Below are positions 1 through 11,700 of a DNA stretch of 64,000 nucleotides, one piece after another. The DNA comes from Micrasema longulum. Taxonomy: Eukaryota > Arthropoda > Insecta > Trichoptera > Brachycentridae. The notes beneath the pieces were generated by a model. The model was not told the origin of the DNA, did no database searches, and saw only the letters and a program-made list of their open reading frames with translations. Numbering within the stretch: position 1 is the stretch's first letter; each line of letters opens with the position of its first letter. A program made the position numbers and the translations under genes. Location of the stretch: positions 1-64,000 of the forward strand of contig JAGVSM010000240.1 in the NCBI GenBank assembly GCA_022494885.1, in the 5' to 3' direction.

Positions 1-281
1 ATTCTGTGAATATATAATGTTGATGTAAAACAAAATTATACATTTAAAAAAGTTTAGCACAATTTTAACTTGGTAGTCATTAAAAATCATTTTTTAGAAT
101 CATAATCGGTTATAATTATTGAAAAATATGCATGAATTGGAGTTTTGCTTGAGAAAAATTTGTTTAATTAAAGAAATCATTACAATAGATGATACAAATT
201 TTAAAAATAATTACTATAAACCCATATGGCTTTATATTTTGATTACTTGTCGAAATAAATGTGTGTAAATTGATATTAAGG

Positions 282-905
282 TAATGAGGAATTCCAGCCC
301 AACCCGGAATTAAATTTTTAAAATGTTTTCGTGTACACGTGAATATTAAAAAATTTTGGAGTAGGATGAAATATCTCAAAAACGCACGCAAAAATAAATA
401 AGAAATGTTAAAAATAGTATTCATTTTAAAATCGTAAATAATGACGTCACTCCTTATATCTACGTGTAGTATTTCCGGTTTCCGCTTTAAAGTCCCGCAC
501 CTTGTAAGGAACGTTTTGACCATAGAAAAAAGAAAAAAAAAAGAGTATAATTTGTATAATTTGACATTTCAACCAGAGATTGTGTCAACTTTCTAGGTTT
601 TTATAAATCGAAACGTTTGTAAAAACAACCATAACATAGAAATGAGCAAATTACGATCAACTAAATGAAGTAATCAAAACAATATTCCATAGATTCTTGT
701 CCGTTTTGTTATTGGCCGGAGAAATACAACTTACCGCGGTCAGTGAAAGTAAGAACGCCAACCGTTTCATGACGTCACTACTGAAAAGTGACACACTGAT
801 TACAGTCATTTGGCGCGGTATTTGATAAATGTAACTTTAAAAAACCATATCTTTGTAAATAACGCACAAAAAAAATTAATTAGAAAACAGTGGAATTCCT
901 CATTA
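282..905. mobile_element. MITE family A, copy 1 (complete, 624 bp)
   Basis: Perfect 15-bp terminal inverted repeats TAATGAGGAATTCCA / TGGAATTCCTCATTA. If TA is the duplicated target, the outer TA on both sides fits a Tc1/mariner-type insertion. It carries two GACGTCA CRE-like sites (near 443 and 771). No transposase. The termini are shared with the five other copies listed. Confidence 0.8.
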
Positions 906-1930
906 GGTAAAATCAAATTTTTATCAATTTTAGAACAATAAATTATTCATTAAAATTGGAATGTTAGTAGTTTCAATAAAATCATTAAATATTATAGATA
1001 TGTATGTTATTCCGTCATAATTAAAAATATGAAAACAAATAGATTATTATGCATTCTTTTGCAATCTAGTGATTTACCTGAATAATTAAACTATTGGGGG
1101 GCATTTTCAACATGTTGTAAATAGATATCTGTTAAAAAATGCAAATTAAGTAATGGACGAGCGGGTTCGAACCTCAGACCTCTGATCCGAGTTCGCCACA
1201 CCTAGCCACGGAAACACAATCAGGTAAAACACATCTAAAATACATTTTTTTATTGAAAACTTCCTATAAATCTAGGTACAATATGATAAAGTTAATTTTT
1301 ATCTTGAATTTCGGTCAGCTGTCATAAAATATGTAAATTAATACTAAAGGAAGAATTTTTTAATGGTGGGTACTAGTGGAGGAAGGTGCTAGAACTACGG
1401 AACTTTGTGGACTAGAGTAAGTAATATCTGTAAATGTAATGTTCTGGGAACAGAACAGAACAGTATAGCGCTAGGAGATGACCCAATACAAGGATTCTTA
1501 CTGACTTTGGGTGATGATCCAGCTTTACGGACTACATTCAAGACTTGGCTCGATTTACTGCCAGTCAACTTTTCATTAGTTCTGAAACAAATCAAATACA
1601 CCGGTTAGAGAAATAATTCATTCAAAATTTTATACAGTAAAATTAGACCCACTATATAAAAGACACTAACATTTTTAATTTGCTACAATGTTAAAGAGCT
1701 AATCAGAATTACTCTGACTCGCTTGCGAGAGAGCAGATAGCATCAAGTAAAGAAAGAACATTATAGCTACCGAATTTTGATTTTAAATTATTTTTTCTCT
1801 ACCAGATATTCTCAGTTCCGACTTTATTTAGCCTAAAAATGATAAGTCACGAGGTTAAAATCACTCTAAAAAGGCTGTGCTCAAAAATCTCTTTGCAGAC
1901 GGTGCTGTAATGTTGCGTTCAGGGCTTCTA

Positions 1931-1948
1931 ATCTCGGTATACCGAGAT
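1931..1948. repeat. 18-bp perfect palindrome
   Basis: ATCTCGGTATACCGAGAT is its own reverse complement. It is followed within 110 bp by related GGGATCTCGCGGGAT and ATACCGTTATACCGG words, suggesting the end of a DNA element. Confidence 0.7.
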
Positions 1949-2129
1949 ACCGTTATACCGGAATCCCACATGATTTTCTGATCCCACTCGAAGCGAAATT
2001 GCGTGTGCGGGATCTCGCGGGATTTAGGAGCAGCATCGAAGACGTCCTACCGCTAGCGCAAGCTCTCGTATACTGACTGCAGCCGACTAATAATAATTAG
2101 TTTTGTCTTAGATTAGTAAAATTTTATTG

Positions 2130-2268
2130 ATTTTTCTTTTCTATACGCGTAAGACTGATCATCTTACCTTCATGTAACAAAAATGATCAAGATATGCTGC
2201 AATTGGTGTACCAATGCAGTGCCCTATGCACCATTAGGTGCGAAAAGAGAATGATGATGATGATTTCT
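2130..2268 (+). mobile_element. SINE family A, 3' part with GAT-repeat tail
   Basis: GTAAGACTGATCATCTTACC, TTCATGTAACA and GGTGTACCAATGCA, ending in a (GAT)n microsatellite. No tRNA head. Confidence 0.65.
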
Positions 2269-2464
2269 ATAAAAAAGTAATAAATAAAAGATCATAGACT
2301 TTTATTTTGCTGTCAACTGTCATTTATCTTTTAACACCATATTACAGCTTTACTTGTTCCTGTACCTTTAATTAACTAAATAAATATTACATGTCTGAAC
2401 ACTAAATATAAATTATTTAAGCTTTGCACTGAAATACGCGGGATTAAAAACCTTTGAATGGCAC

Positions 2465-2560
2465 CAAAACTGCAATGCTGATCCTTCATGTAACAGATGA
2501 TCGCTAAACGCTGCATTTAGTGTACCAATGCAAGATGATGATGATGATGATGCGACACTT
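2465..2560 (+). mobile_element. SINE family A, 3' fragment with GAT-repeat tail
   Basis: CTTCATGTAACAGATGATCG and AGTGTACCAATGCA followed by a run of GAT units (about 2532-2552). Second truncated copy within 300 bp of the one at 2.1 kb. Confidence 0.6.
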
Positions 2561-2761
2561 AATTATATTATCATATTTCATCATTTTTAAATCTTCCAAT
2601 TGACTGATGGTCTCCGAGAGATTAATAAATAATAATTTAATATTTGTTCTTTGAAATTATTTGTAATTCTGGGTGCTGGGAGAGCATTCCATGCCATAGT
2701 GAGTTCAAACAAACTAAATTGATTTAGTATTGGCAGAATAACTCGGTAAGGGGTAACTCAC

Positions 2762-5700
2762 TTGTCAGTGGCGTTGGTGTTGCTATCGCTGGAGTCTAAG
2801 GACAGTTCACTGGATGAGGACCTCGCTCCCTCCCTCTTCCTCCCGTAGTAGCGCGGTACTTTGGGTGCCGAAGTGTAACTTGTTGGATTACTGGTGTTCT
2901 GGCTTCTACTCATACTGGACTGGGATTTATTATATCGTTTATCATCACGGCTGAAACAGAAATATATCAGATTTTTACTCTTATTTTAGTATTGCTAAAT
3001 GTATTTTTATTCTGTTTGTAAAGTTTCTATTTGTAGTATTTATTTTTCTTCATGTAATTGGATTAGGCCATCAATATTACATATATCGTCACTCTAACTT
3101 GTAAAACTCCTAAGTCCACAAATTGTCAAAAATGATAGTTTGGCGTTCTCTATTAGGACTTCAAATAATCTATATTTATTTATTTAATAAGCGCCCAGAG
3201 GGCTCTTACAATATACAGTTAAAGTACATAAAGTAAAATCATAACTTAATAGTTATGATTTTATTTTCTGTAATCAGTAAACATGTAATTAATTCTCAAA
3301 AAAGAAAGAGGAAGTAGAGTCAAGTAAGATGAGTATAGAAACACATAAAAAAGAGGAGAATTGAGGGGATGGCCATTCAATGGAAAGGATAGCTAATTTA
3401 ATAGCAGCAGGAGTGGTGTGGAGCAAGTCCAACAGCTCAGCATAATTATTAGCTGTTCTGTGGATGCTCACTAGGGGAGGGGAGAATGGTGGGTGAAGTT
3501 TGTCCTATTGTACTCACACTGAAACATGCGTCGGAGTCTGGTGGTCCTTGGTACACAAAAGTTTATAAGAGGCAGTAATTTAATGTGTGTAAAACTTGAA
3601 TTTTTGTAATTTTTTTTTAATATTGAAATAAAACTTGACTACCATTCGCTACTGAAGTAAAAACTGTTTTTACTCTCCCCTGAACAAAAGTAATTTTGGG
3701 ACTTACAAGTTTTACAAGTTAGATTAGTTAGTTTTAGGCTGACAATTTATAAATAAAATAAAATTATATTAACCTGCTAGAAGATGAACAGCTGCGTTTC
3801 CTGGAACGATCGGATGAAGAAAACACACTCCGATTCCTAAAAAACAAAAACATACATTAAAAAAAGAAATCTAAATCAATTCAAATTAAATCGCAATGCA
3901 CCAAATATATATATATTTTTTAAATTGAAGGTGTAGTTTTCATACCTAACCCTGCTCCTGGATGAAGAATAGCTGGATGATCTCCTTTCCCGATCTCTTG
4001 ACTTCGACCTTATCCTCGATTTGGACTTTGAACTGGAGGACGAGAGAGATCGTGACCTCAATCTAGACAATGATCTGGATCGAGATTTGGATCGACTTCT
4101 CGAACGACTCGCATTCGACCAGGGAGATGATGACCTCGATTTAGATTTCTGGGATCTATTGTATGAAGAATATTCAGAACAGCGAGATCTATGGAAGATA
4201 ATAAAAAAGGCTTACATAACTTTTTCTTTAATCCAATTGAAATCTTATTTAAAACAATATATTGAGAAAAATTATATTACAATTTCCTTTTTCTTGTCAC
4301 TTAACGCATTTTAACTAGTAACTTTTCCTTACATTGTAGTCGACAAAGCATACATTTGAAAGCAGGAGGTGAAGAATAAACTAAGAAGAAGATCTATAAT
4401 GTATATGGAGTTTCCCCAGCAAAAATCAAGATCTCGGAGATACAAGTTCTTCAGAACAGAGCTCTGAGAGATATTCTTAGATGAAATGAGATTCCCATGT
4501 CAAGGATATCTACCGACAGACAAAAATACTTCCTTTCAAGATGATGCCACTACATGACTTAACCAATAATAATATAATATCAATAATATCATAAACTTTT
4601 CTGCTCACACAAATTTAAAATACACATTTGGTCATGATATTCACAACTACAATACGCATTATTTAGGGAATCTTCGTGTATCTAAGTTTCACTCAACAAA
4701 ATTCGGCAAAAGGTCTCTGGAAAATATTGGCCATTTTGAATTTAATAAACTGCCCGATGAGCTAAAGCACGAAAAGTTGAATAGCAAATCCAAAAGTGTC
4801 GCAATAAAAAATATTACTTAAATCTTTTTGATAGTGATAGATATTAATGTAATTTATATAGATGGAATAAAGTACTGTTTTTATGTTTCTTACATTATGT
4901 TTTCTTACTATTTCGAATGTATTAACTAGTATTATGTATTATTAACTGATATTATGTATGGTCACAAAAATGTTTTATTTTTATGTACTGTCCCAAATGA
5001 GTTTTTTTAATAACTCCTGGGAGTATAACATGTACCATATGTATTATATGTTTTATTAATAAAATAAAAATTGAAAAAATAAGAATAATATAAGGTATTT
5101 TAGGATCCACTATACTTGCAAAAAAATATTAACTATCTATCATTTGAATCGCGATTGATTGGCCCCAACTGTGTTATGAGATAAACGAGGGCCGTAATTT
5201 TTTACTAAAAAATTATGATTTGTAGCAAATGTTAACTCTTTGTAGGTATTTTCAGCATAGATAAAATTTAACGTGAAAAATGTGGTGCATTTAGGAAGAA
5301 ATATTTTTATATGAATTAAAAATAAACAACTTTAGTAGTATTTTATTCTCCGTTATGTTTTTCGAACGTTAGAAAACCATTTAAAGGGTATTCTTTAATT
5401 TGAACAATAAATAAAATCAATATTTAAAAAAAGGGGTGCAACATACGAATTATTTTTCTCAGTAGGCATTTTAAAATCCATAAAAAATAGTTAAGCTTAA
5501 CAACTTAGATGTCAGTTTTTATTCAGCATCAGTATCCTTGGGCCACAGAAAAGTGTAAAATTGAAACAAAAATTTTCCACCCGGCCCAACACCATGTTCA
5601 GCAATATTGAAAGAATAGAGAGAAATAATGATTACCGTTTAGCTGTTTGCTTTGACGGTTCCTTCAATACACTGGCGTAGGTTTTTTCTTTTGGACCGAC

Positions 5701-8700
5701 AGTACTAGTTTTCTCTGAAACATTCTTCACTGGTGTCTTTTCTGAAATAAACATATCTTATAAGAAACAATATATATGTACATATTTTTTTAAGAAAATA
5801 ACAAATTGCGCTGTTTGGTGAAGAAACAAGAAAAAAAAAAGCATTTGTCCCTAATTATCGTATTATCTGTCCTGTAGTAAATGTCTTTATCTTTACTTAA
5901 ACATTGTATGCAATGTATATTCTATTGTATAATTTTATGTAAAATCATGTAAATATGTCCATAAATAAATCACGGATCAAGTCCAAGGATCGAATTCCAG
6001 TCTATTGCATCATAATTCTTATTTTCTAAGAGTTATACTAGTTTCTGAAACAGTTTAAAATTTTAAATGTTCGGGCAAATTGTAAGAATACAAAAGTTTA
6101 ATTAAAAAATTAAAAAAAACAACAACCATTACGCCATTTCTCCATAAGGGTACGCAGAGAGGAAAGAATGCCATATCACTGTCTTTGCATACAAATCTTG
6201 CTTCCTCTACATTCATACATTTTCCCATGCTTTTGTGCCGATTATTCCATTCGCTCTACATGTCCAAACCAATGCAGAGGTCCTTTCTTGATTTTGTCGA
6301 TACTGCTCATCTTAGCCTTACATAATGTACGGATATCGACATTTGTACATCTATCTTGCATAGTTTTACAATAAATTTGCTCGAGAGATCGCATTTTGAC
6401 AGCAATCAGCCTACTTTCATCCCTGTTTTTCCAAGTCCATACTTCGCTCCCATACATCGGGGTCGGCACTCTAATTTTTTATTGTGAACTCTAATTTTGC
6501 ATCTTACGAGAAATATTTATTTGCCAAGGTCGATTTAAGCGCACCATTCACACTGTTCCCAACACTCACCCTCCTTTCAATATCATTCCATCTCTGTAAA
6601 CATACATCCCAGATATTTATATATTTTTTTAACTGGTTCAAAGTATTTCTAATACCAAATTATCTTTTTTTTATCGATAATTCTATAACTGGTAATATTT
6701 TATTATTTTATATAGTTTATATTTCTAAGACTTTCTTAATTTGTTAATTGATAATATTGTTTTAAATGCTCTGTATTACTTATGCTTACATGTATGTATA
6801 TTAAATTGTATTTGTAACTAATATGTAAAAGGCACTAAGTGCCGTTTATTTCAATAAAATAAAAAATATATACAAATTGCTCTGCCTGTTTCAGTATAAC
6901 CCCATTCACAGTGATCACATTTGATTTATCGGCATTTATCAGTAAATCACTTCCCTTGCATACATCGTAGACACTTGTTACCAAGAATTGCAGGTCCTCT
7001 TTGTTGCTAGCAAGAAGCACGGCATCATCAGGATACAAAAGGCAATTGACAGTTAAGATAGCACTTTTAGTCCTTTAATTACCTGTGTCTTGGATTTCTT
7101 CATCACCACCGAAGCTCGTGATGAAGGTGATCCGGTCGGGTGGCGGGGGCGGGGAGGGAGAACGCCCTCCATCGCCCTCCGCTCCCTCCAGCATCCCGGG
7201 TAGGGGGGAGGGAGCACGCGCCGCATAGTGAGGAGGGCTGACCACGCGCAGTGCCAGGCGCTTGTCTCTGAGAGAAAAAGATTAATATTTATTTACACTA
7301 TGCTCAACAATAGAAATATGCTATTACCAAATGGTCTCATTAACGAAGTTATTTCCTACACTAAAGTATAATCCACCTACACAAGCTGCATCCCAGATTT
7401 AGAAAATATTGCTTTGTCCTCAACAATTTTTTAAAAAAGAGCATAAATCAAACATTAATTTAAGAAAGAGATGTACATATTTCTCTAGTTCATATTGTAA
7501 CTAGTTGCCGTAGCTGTGAAACTGGTGAAAAGACAGCTATATCATACATGCAACTGACGTAATTATATGTTAAGAGGAGATATTGTGTCCCTATAAAAAG
7601 CAGCTAGCAACTATGTGTCCCAGTATGTAATAAGTCAAATAAGATTTACCGTTACAACAGAGATGAAGAACATTTAAGAAAAGGTAATATAGAAGTCTAG
7701 GCATCTACAGGGCTTATGACCTGTCAATGGCTGGTTTATATTCTAAATTACATTTTCTTAAATGTTCTTCATCTCTGTTGTAATATGTTAATACAAACAG
7801 CTCCCCGGCGAGTTGAATCCAGTCCTTGTCTACAAAAATTTGGACAAACTCAAAATATTGCTAAGATTAACCGTATTAGCCTGAACATAACGAGATGTTT
7901 TTTACACAAAATATATATATTTTTAAAAACATTCACATTATATTCGGGGTTAAAGATTCATGACATTTTCTTTCATTTCTGCTCTAAATATATAGGTCGT
8001 CTTATATTCGAGGCTGTGTTATACTCGGGCTAATACAGCACTTCAAACAACCAACTACAGCCAATTGAAAGTGGAATACATATATTTTTTTAAATAAACA
8101 AGTTACAATATGTGTCCATATGAGTGGATCCTATGAGAAAAAAGTGTCTGCGAATTTGTAAATCATAAATTGAAATGTCATCGAATACACTATTGTATCA
8201 TTAATTTTATCATGTTTTTCCAGAAAGTAAATACCAAAAAATGAACAAAATTCAAATGTCTAACAGAGATATTTAGTTCAGGTACCTGTGTGCTCTTCTC
8301 TCTCTTCTACTCTTTCTGCCTGAAAACAGAGCCTTCTCTTTCTCTTCCCGAATTTGTTGTTTTTGTTTTTCTGCATCGTGAGCATCTCCGGTCAAAAATG
8401 AAAACAGATCAGTTCCCTGCATTCCAAAGTTGGTTCCGCAGGTGTTCATCACATGAGCCTGGAATAAATTTTACAACGTGAGACAAGTGACAATATTACA
8501 AATTAGTACTGTACGGAATCAACTCATCATCCATCCTACCTGTGAAGTTTCCACTTTGTTAACATCTATAGCCAAGTCTACATCGACAATCTCTACATCC
8601 GATTCCTCGTCAGAATCTTCTTTGTCATTGTTAACAGCGGGAACTGAGGAAGACGCTGGGTATTCTATAAATATTTTAAAGAATGCTATTACATAAAATG

Positions 8701-11700
8701 AAAGTAAATTTAGCCTGATATATTATTATTTATGTTATTTTATTTTATTAGAAATTTTTACAACTATTACACAACAATAAGTAGAAATATATTAACAATA
8801 CTAGAGCCAATTATAAAAATCCACTGTTAATTTAATAATACACATTTGTGCGTCATCTGTGTTCATGTGAGAGTATGTGCGTATGTGAATGTGTGCGTAT
8901 ATGTATTTTATTGATATAACTCCCATATTATACTTGAAATGTAAGCAATATAATAATATAACATGAAAATAAACAGGACCAAAACTAAAGTAATGATTTT
9001 GGCCCGTAATGAGCAGCAAATAAATGTAGTAATGTTAGGAGCAACACTAAAAAATGCGAAAGCGTATGTGTACCTTGGAAGCAGGATCACATAGGATGGG
9101 AGAAAAAAAAGAGACGTCGACTGCCGCATACATCAAGCGAGGTTTGCATTCAACGAAAAATAAAAAAAATTCAAGTCAAACAACATAGCTAAAGACCTAA
9201 AACTCCGCAAGCAACTTGCTAAGACATATGTATGGAGCATATTGATGAACGGCTGTGAGACATGATGCCTTGCCGAAAGAGATAAAAAAAAACTAGAGGC
9301 CTTTGAGATGTGGTCCTAAAGAAGAATATTAGGAATTTCCTGGAAAGACCACATCACTAAAGACAAGGTTCTTAGTAGAATCGTAGAAGGGAGGCGCCTA
9401 TCAACACCATCTCAGAGAGGAGAGCCCGATGGATCGGCCTCATTATGCGCCGTGAAGGTCTCCTGCGTGACACAAGAGAGGGAATGACTGAGGGGACAAA
9501 TCGCAGAGAACAAGACTTGAACAGCGTCTCATATATTGAGCTGAAGAGGGCTGTAGAACATAGAGTGCAGTGGAGGACGAGATGCGGGACTTTGCTGCAA
9601 ACAAATCCCCAGGATTTAGACTGCGAAGAAGAATTAATACCTGTAGCGTTATAAGATAGTGAAAACCAGGTTGAGCTCCATCCAGCTGTTGGAGAGATTT
9701 ACTTATATGTCTACAAAATCCAGTCATTAGGCATATTTTTGATGTTCTGAAACATAATAGGGTCGGTGGATGTAGGATCCTTAGTGAGACCCTAAGTTTG
9801 CGACCTTGAAGGATCTCAACTCATGTCGCCCTTTCGAAAGGCCACTTAAATTTTTTTATTTCCAGCATAAAAATAGTTATAGTTCTGATTTTTACTGTTC
9901 TGTGATATTTTTTGATAGACTATATAAATTAAATACAGTCTTCAAAATAAACTGCTATTTTATTTTTAAATAATGTTATGGACGATACCTGTTGGTGTGT
10001 GTTTATTTTCATCATAATTGTATCCAATGGCGGCGCCTGTATTTTTCTTTTCTGACATCTTTTCTCGCTGGGCTTCTTTTTCTTCAATCGTAACACCAAA
10101 TCTCTCCTCTACAGAAAGTTGGTGTAGAAATTTTTCTTCGCCTATAAAAACAAAACTAGATTAAGAAAAATTCCAAAGTAAATTAGTCGAGTTCTAAATG
10201 CCAGTATGGTACTCTCTCAGTAATCCAATGGTCGATTATCGGACACTATAATTTTCCATTATTTTTACTAGTTGAAAGTTCTAAAATTTTCTGGTATTCA
10301 TACGTCAAATTCAGTCATTCACCAAGCACCTAGACTCAATCGAGGGGATTTTTTATTTAAAAGTATGAATTACTGTAAATTGCTGTTTTCATTTTAAGCA
10401 TAGTTTGTACACATGTACGCTTAATAATAGCTTATTATTGAGTTGGTGGATTAGTGAGAGAGCCCTGTCTTCTTTTTGAATTTGTTATTCAAAAGAAAAT
10501 AATTTGCAATAACGATGATAAATAATTTCACATACAAGAATATTGAGCCTATCAAAAAAATTCAACTAGAATCAAATCAGTATGAGAGATTATAGAGATA
10601 CATTATTGCCCTGTATGTAAAATATGTATACTTATATTTATAAATGTACTTAAAAATGCATAAAAAATGTAACATTTTGTTTTAACAGTTCACTGGAGCA
10701 TATCTGGATCATTTTTGTTACGTGGGAGGTAAGGTGATCAGTCTTGCAATTCAGGTGACAGTCCAATGAAACATTGCAGTGTAGAAACACCTTTAAAATT
10801 AATATTTCATATCCACTCTGCTAGGAATTGAACCCGAGATCTCAAGCATGGTAGGCAAACGCGCCAACCACACTACGAGGCGGACTTATTGGTTTTCATT
10901 TTCAGGATTTCAAAAATAAACTTCTTTATTTTATAAAAAACTATTCTTATACATGTAATAAAAAAATGTGACTTTCTGAATTGGTAGATTATAAACCAAG
11001 GTCTGATAAAATTCTGCAGCAAAATCTATCCTCAAAACTACTTGGAAAATTGTTTATTGTTCAGGGAAATGTTTGCCTCGTAGGGAGATGTCATTCACAT
11101 ACCGATTCCAAGGAACATATTTTGGGCTAAAATTCTATATCTCTCATAATTGCAATTCCTTTCATCGAGACTCAAATCTTCGGCCGATAAGTCTGGGGTG
11201 ATTATTTCAGGAATAAAGTCCAAATGAGCGCGAACATCAAACCTGTCAATCATGTTATCGTGGTCTCCTTGCCAAGGCATCCTGAAAATAACATATTCAT
11301 ATTTATTCTTTATAGACCAATATATGTAAAAAATTGTTGTATTTAATTGTACAGCGAAGATTCTCAAACATGTGTGAAAAAATTAATAAGAATGGTTTTG
11401 ATAAAAATGAACAACTTTGAAACGTAACAGGTTCATGTAAACACGTGTCAACTATATCCATCAATTTCCGGCATCCGGGTAGCCATGTTTTTTGACGCTC
11501 AGCGTGTTTTGATGGGCACCGGGTTCCACTTATAAATGTCAGGAAAACTCACCGACTTGAACTCGTGACATTACGGGCGGTATAATTTCAAAATTGCAAA
11601 ACTTTAAAAAATCATAGCAATGATAATACAATACATAAAAATTTAATTTATTTGGCTGAGAAAAATTTATTTTTTAAAAAAACCACTGAACTTCCTCATT

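Larger units (their letters stand above)
1..2761. other. Left-end region inside or beyond CLASRP, no exon seen
   Basis: It holds MITE A (282-905), a palindrome cluster (1915-2060) and two SINE fragments. A short frame at 1405-1608 has a repeated LGDDP motif but no recognisable family. I looked for the CLASRP C-terminal exon on the minus strand and did not find it, so this is probably a long intron. Confidence 0.5.

Noticed and set aside
1405..1608. 67-codon frame with repeated LGDDP
   Set aside because: No family recognised, no splice context, and open on both strands; not called as a gene.
4021..4314. Open frame with acidic Asp/Leu/Arg repeats
   Set aside because: It is the antisense shadow of the CLASRP RS-domain exon; minus-strand splice joins and homology decide.
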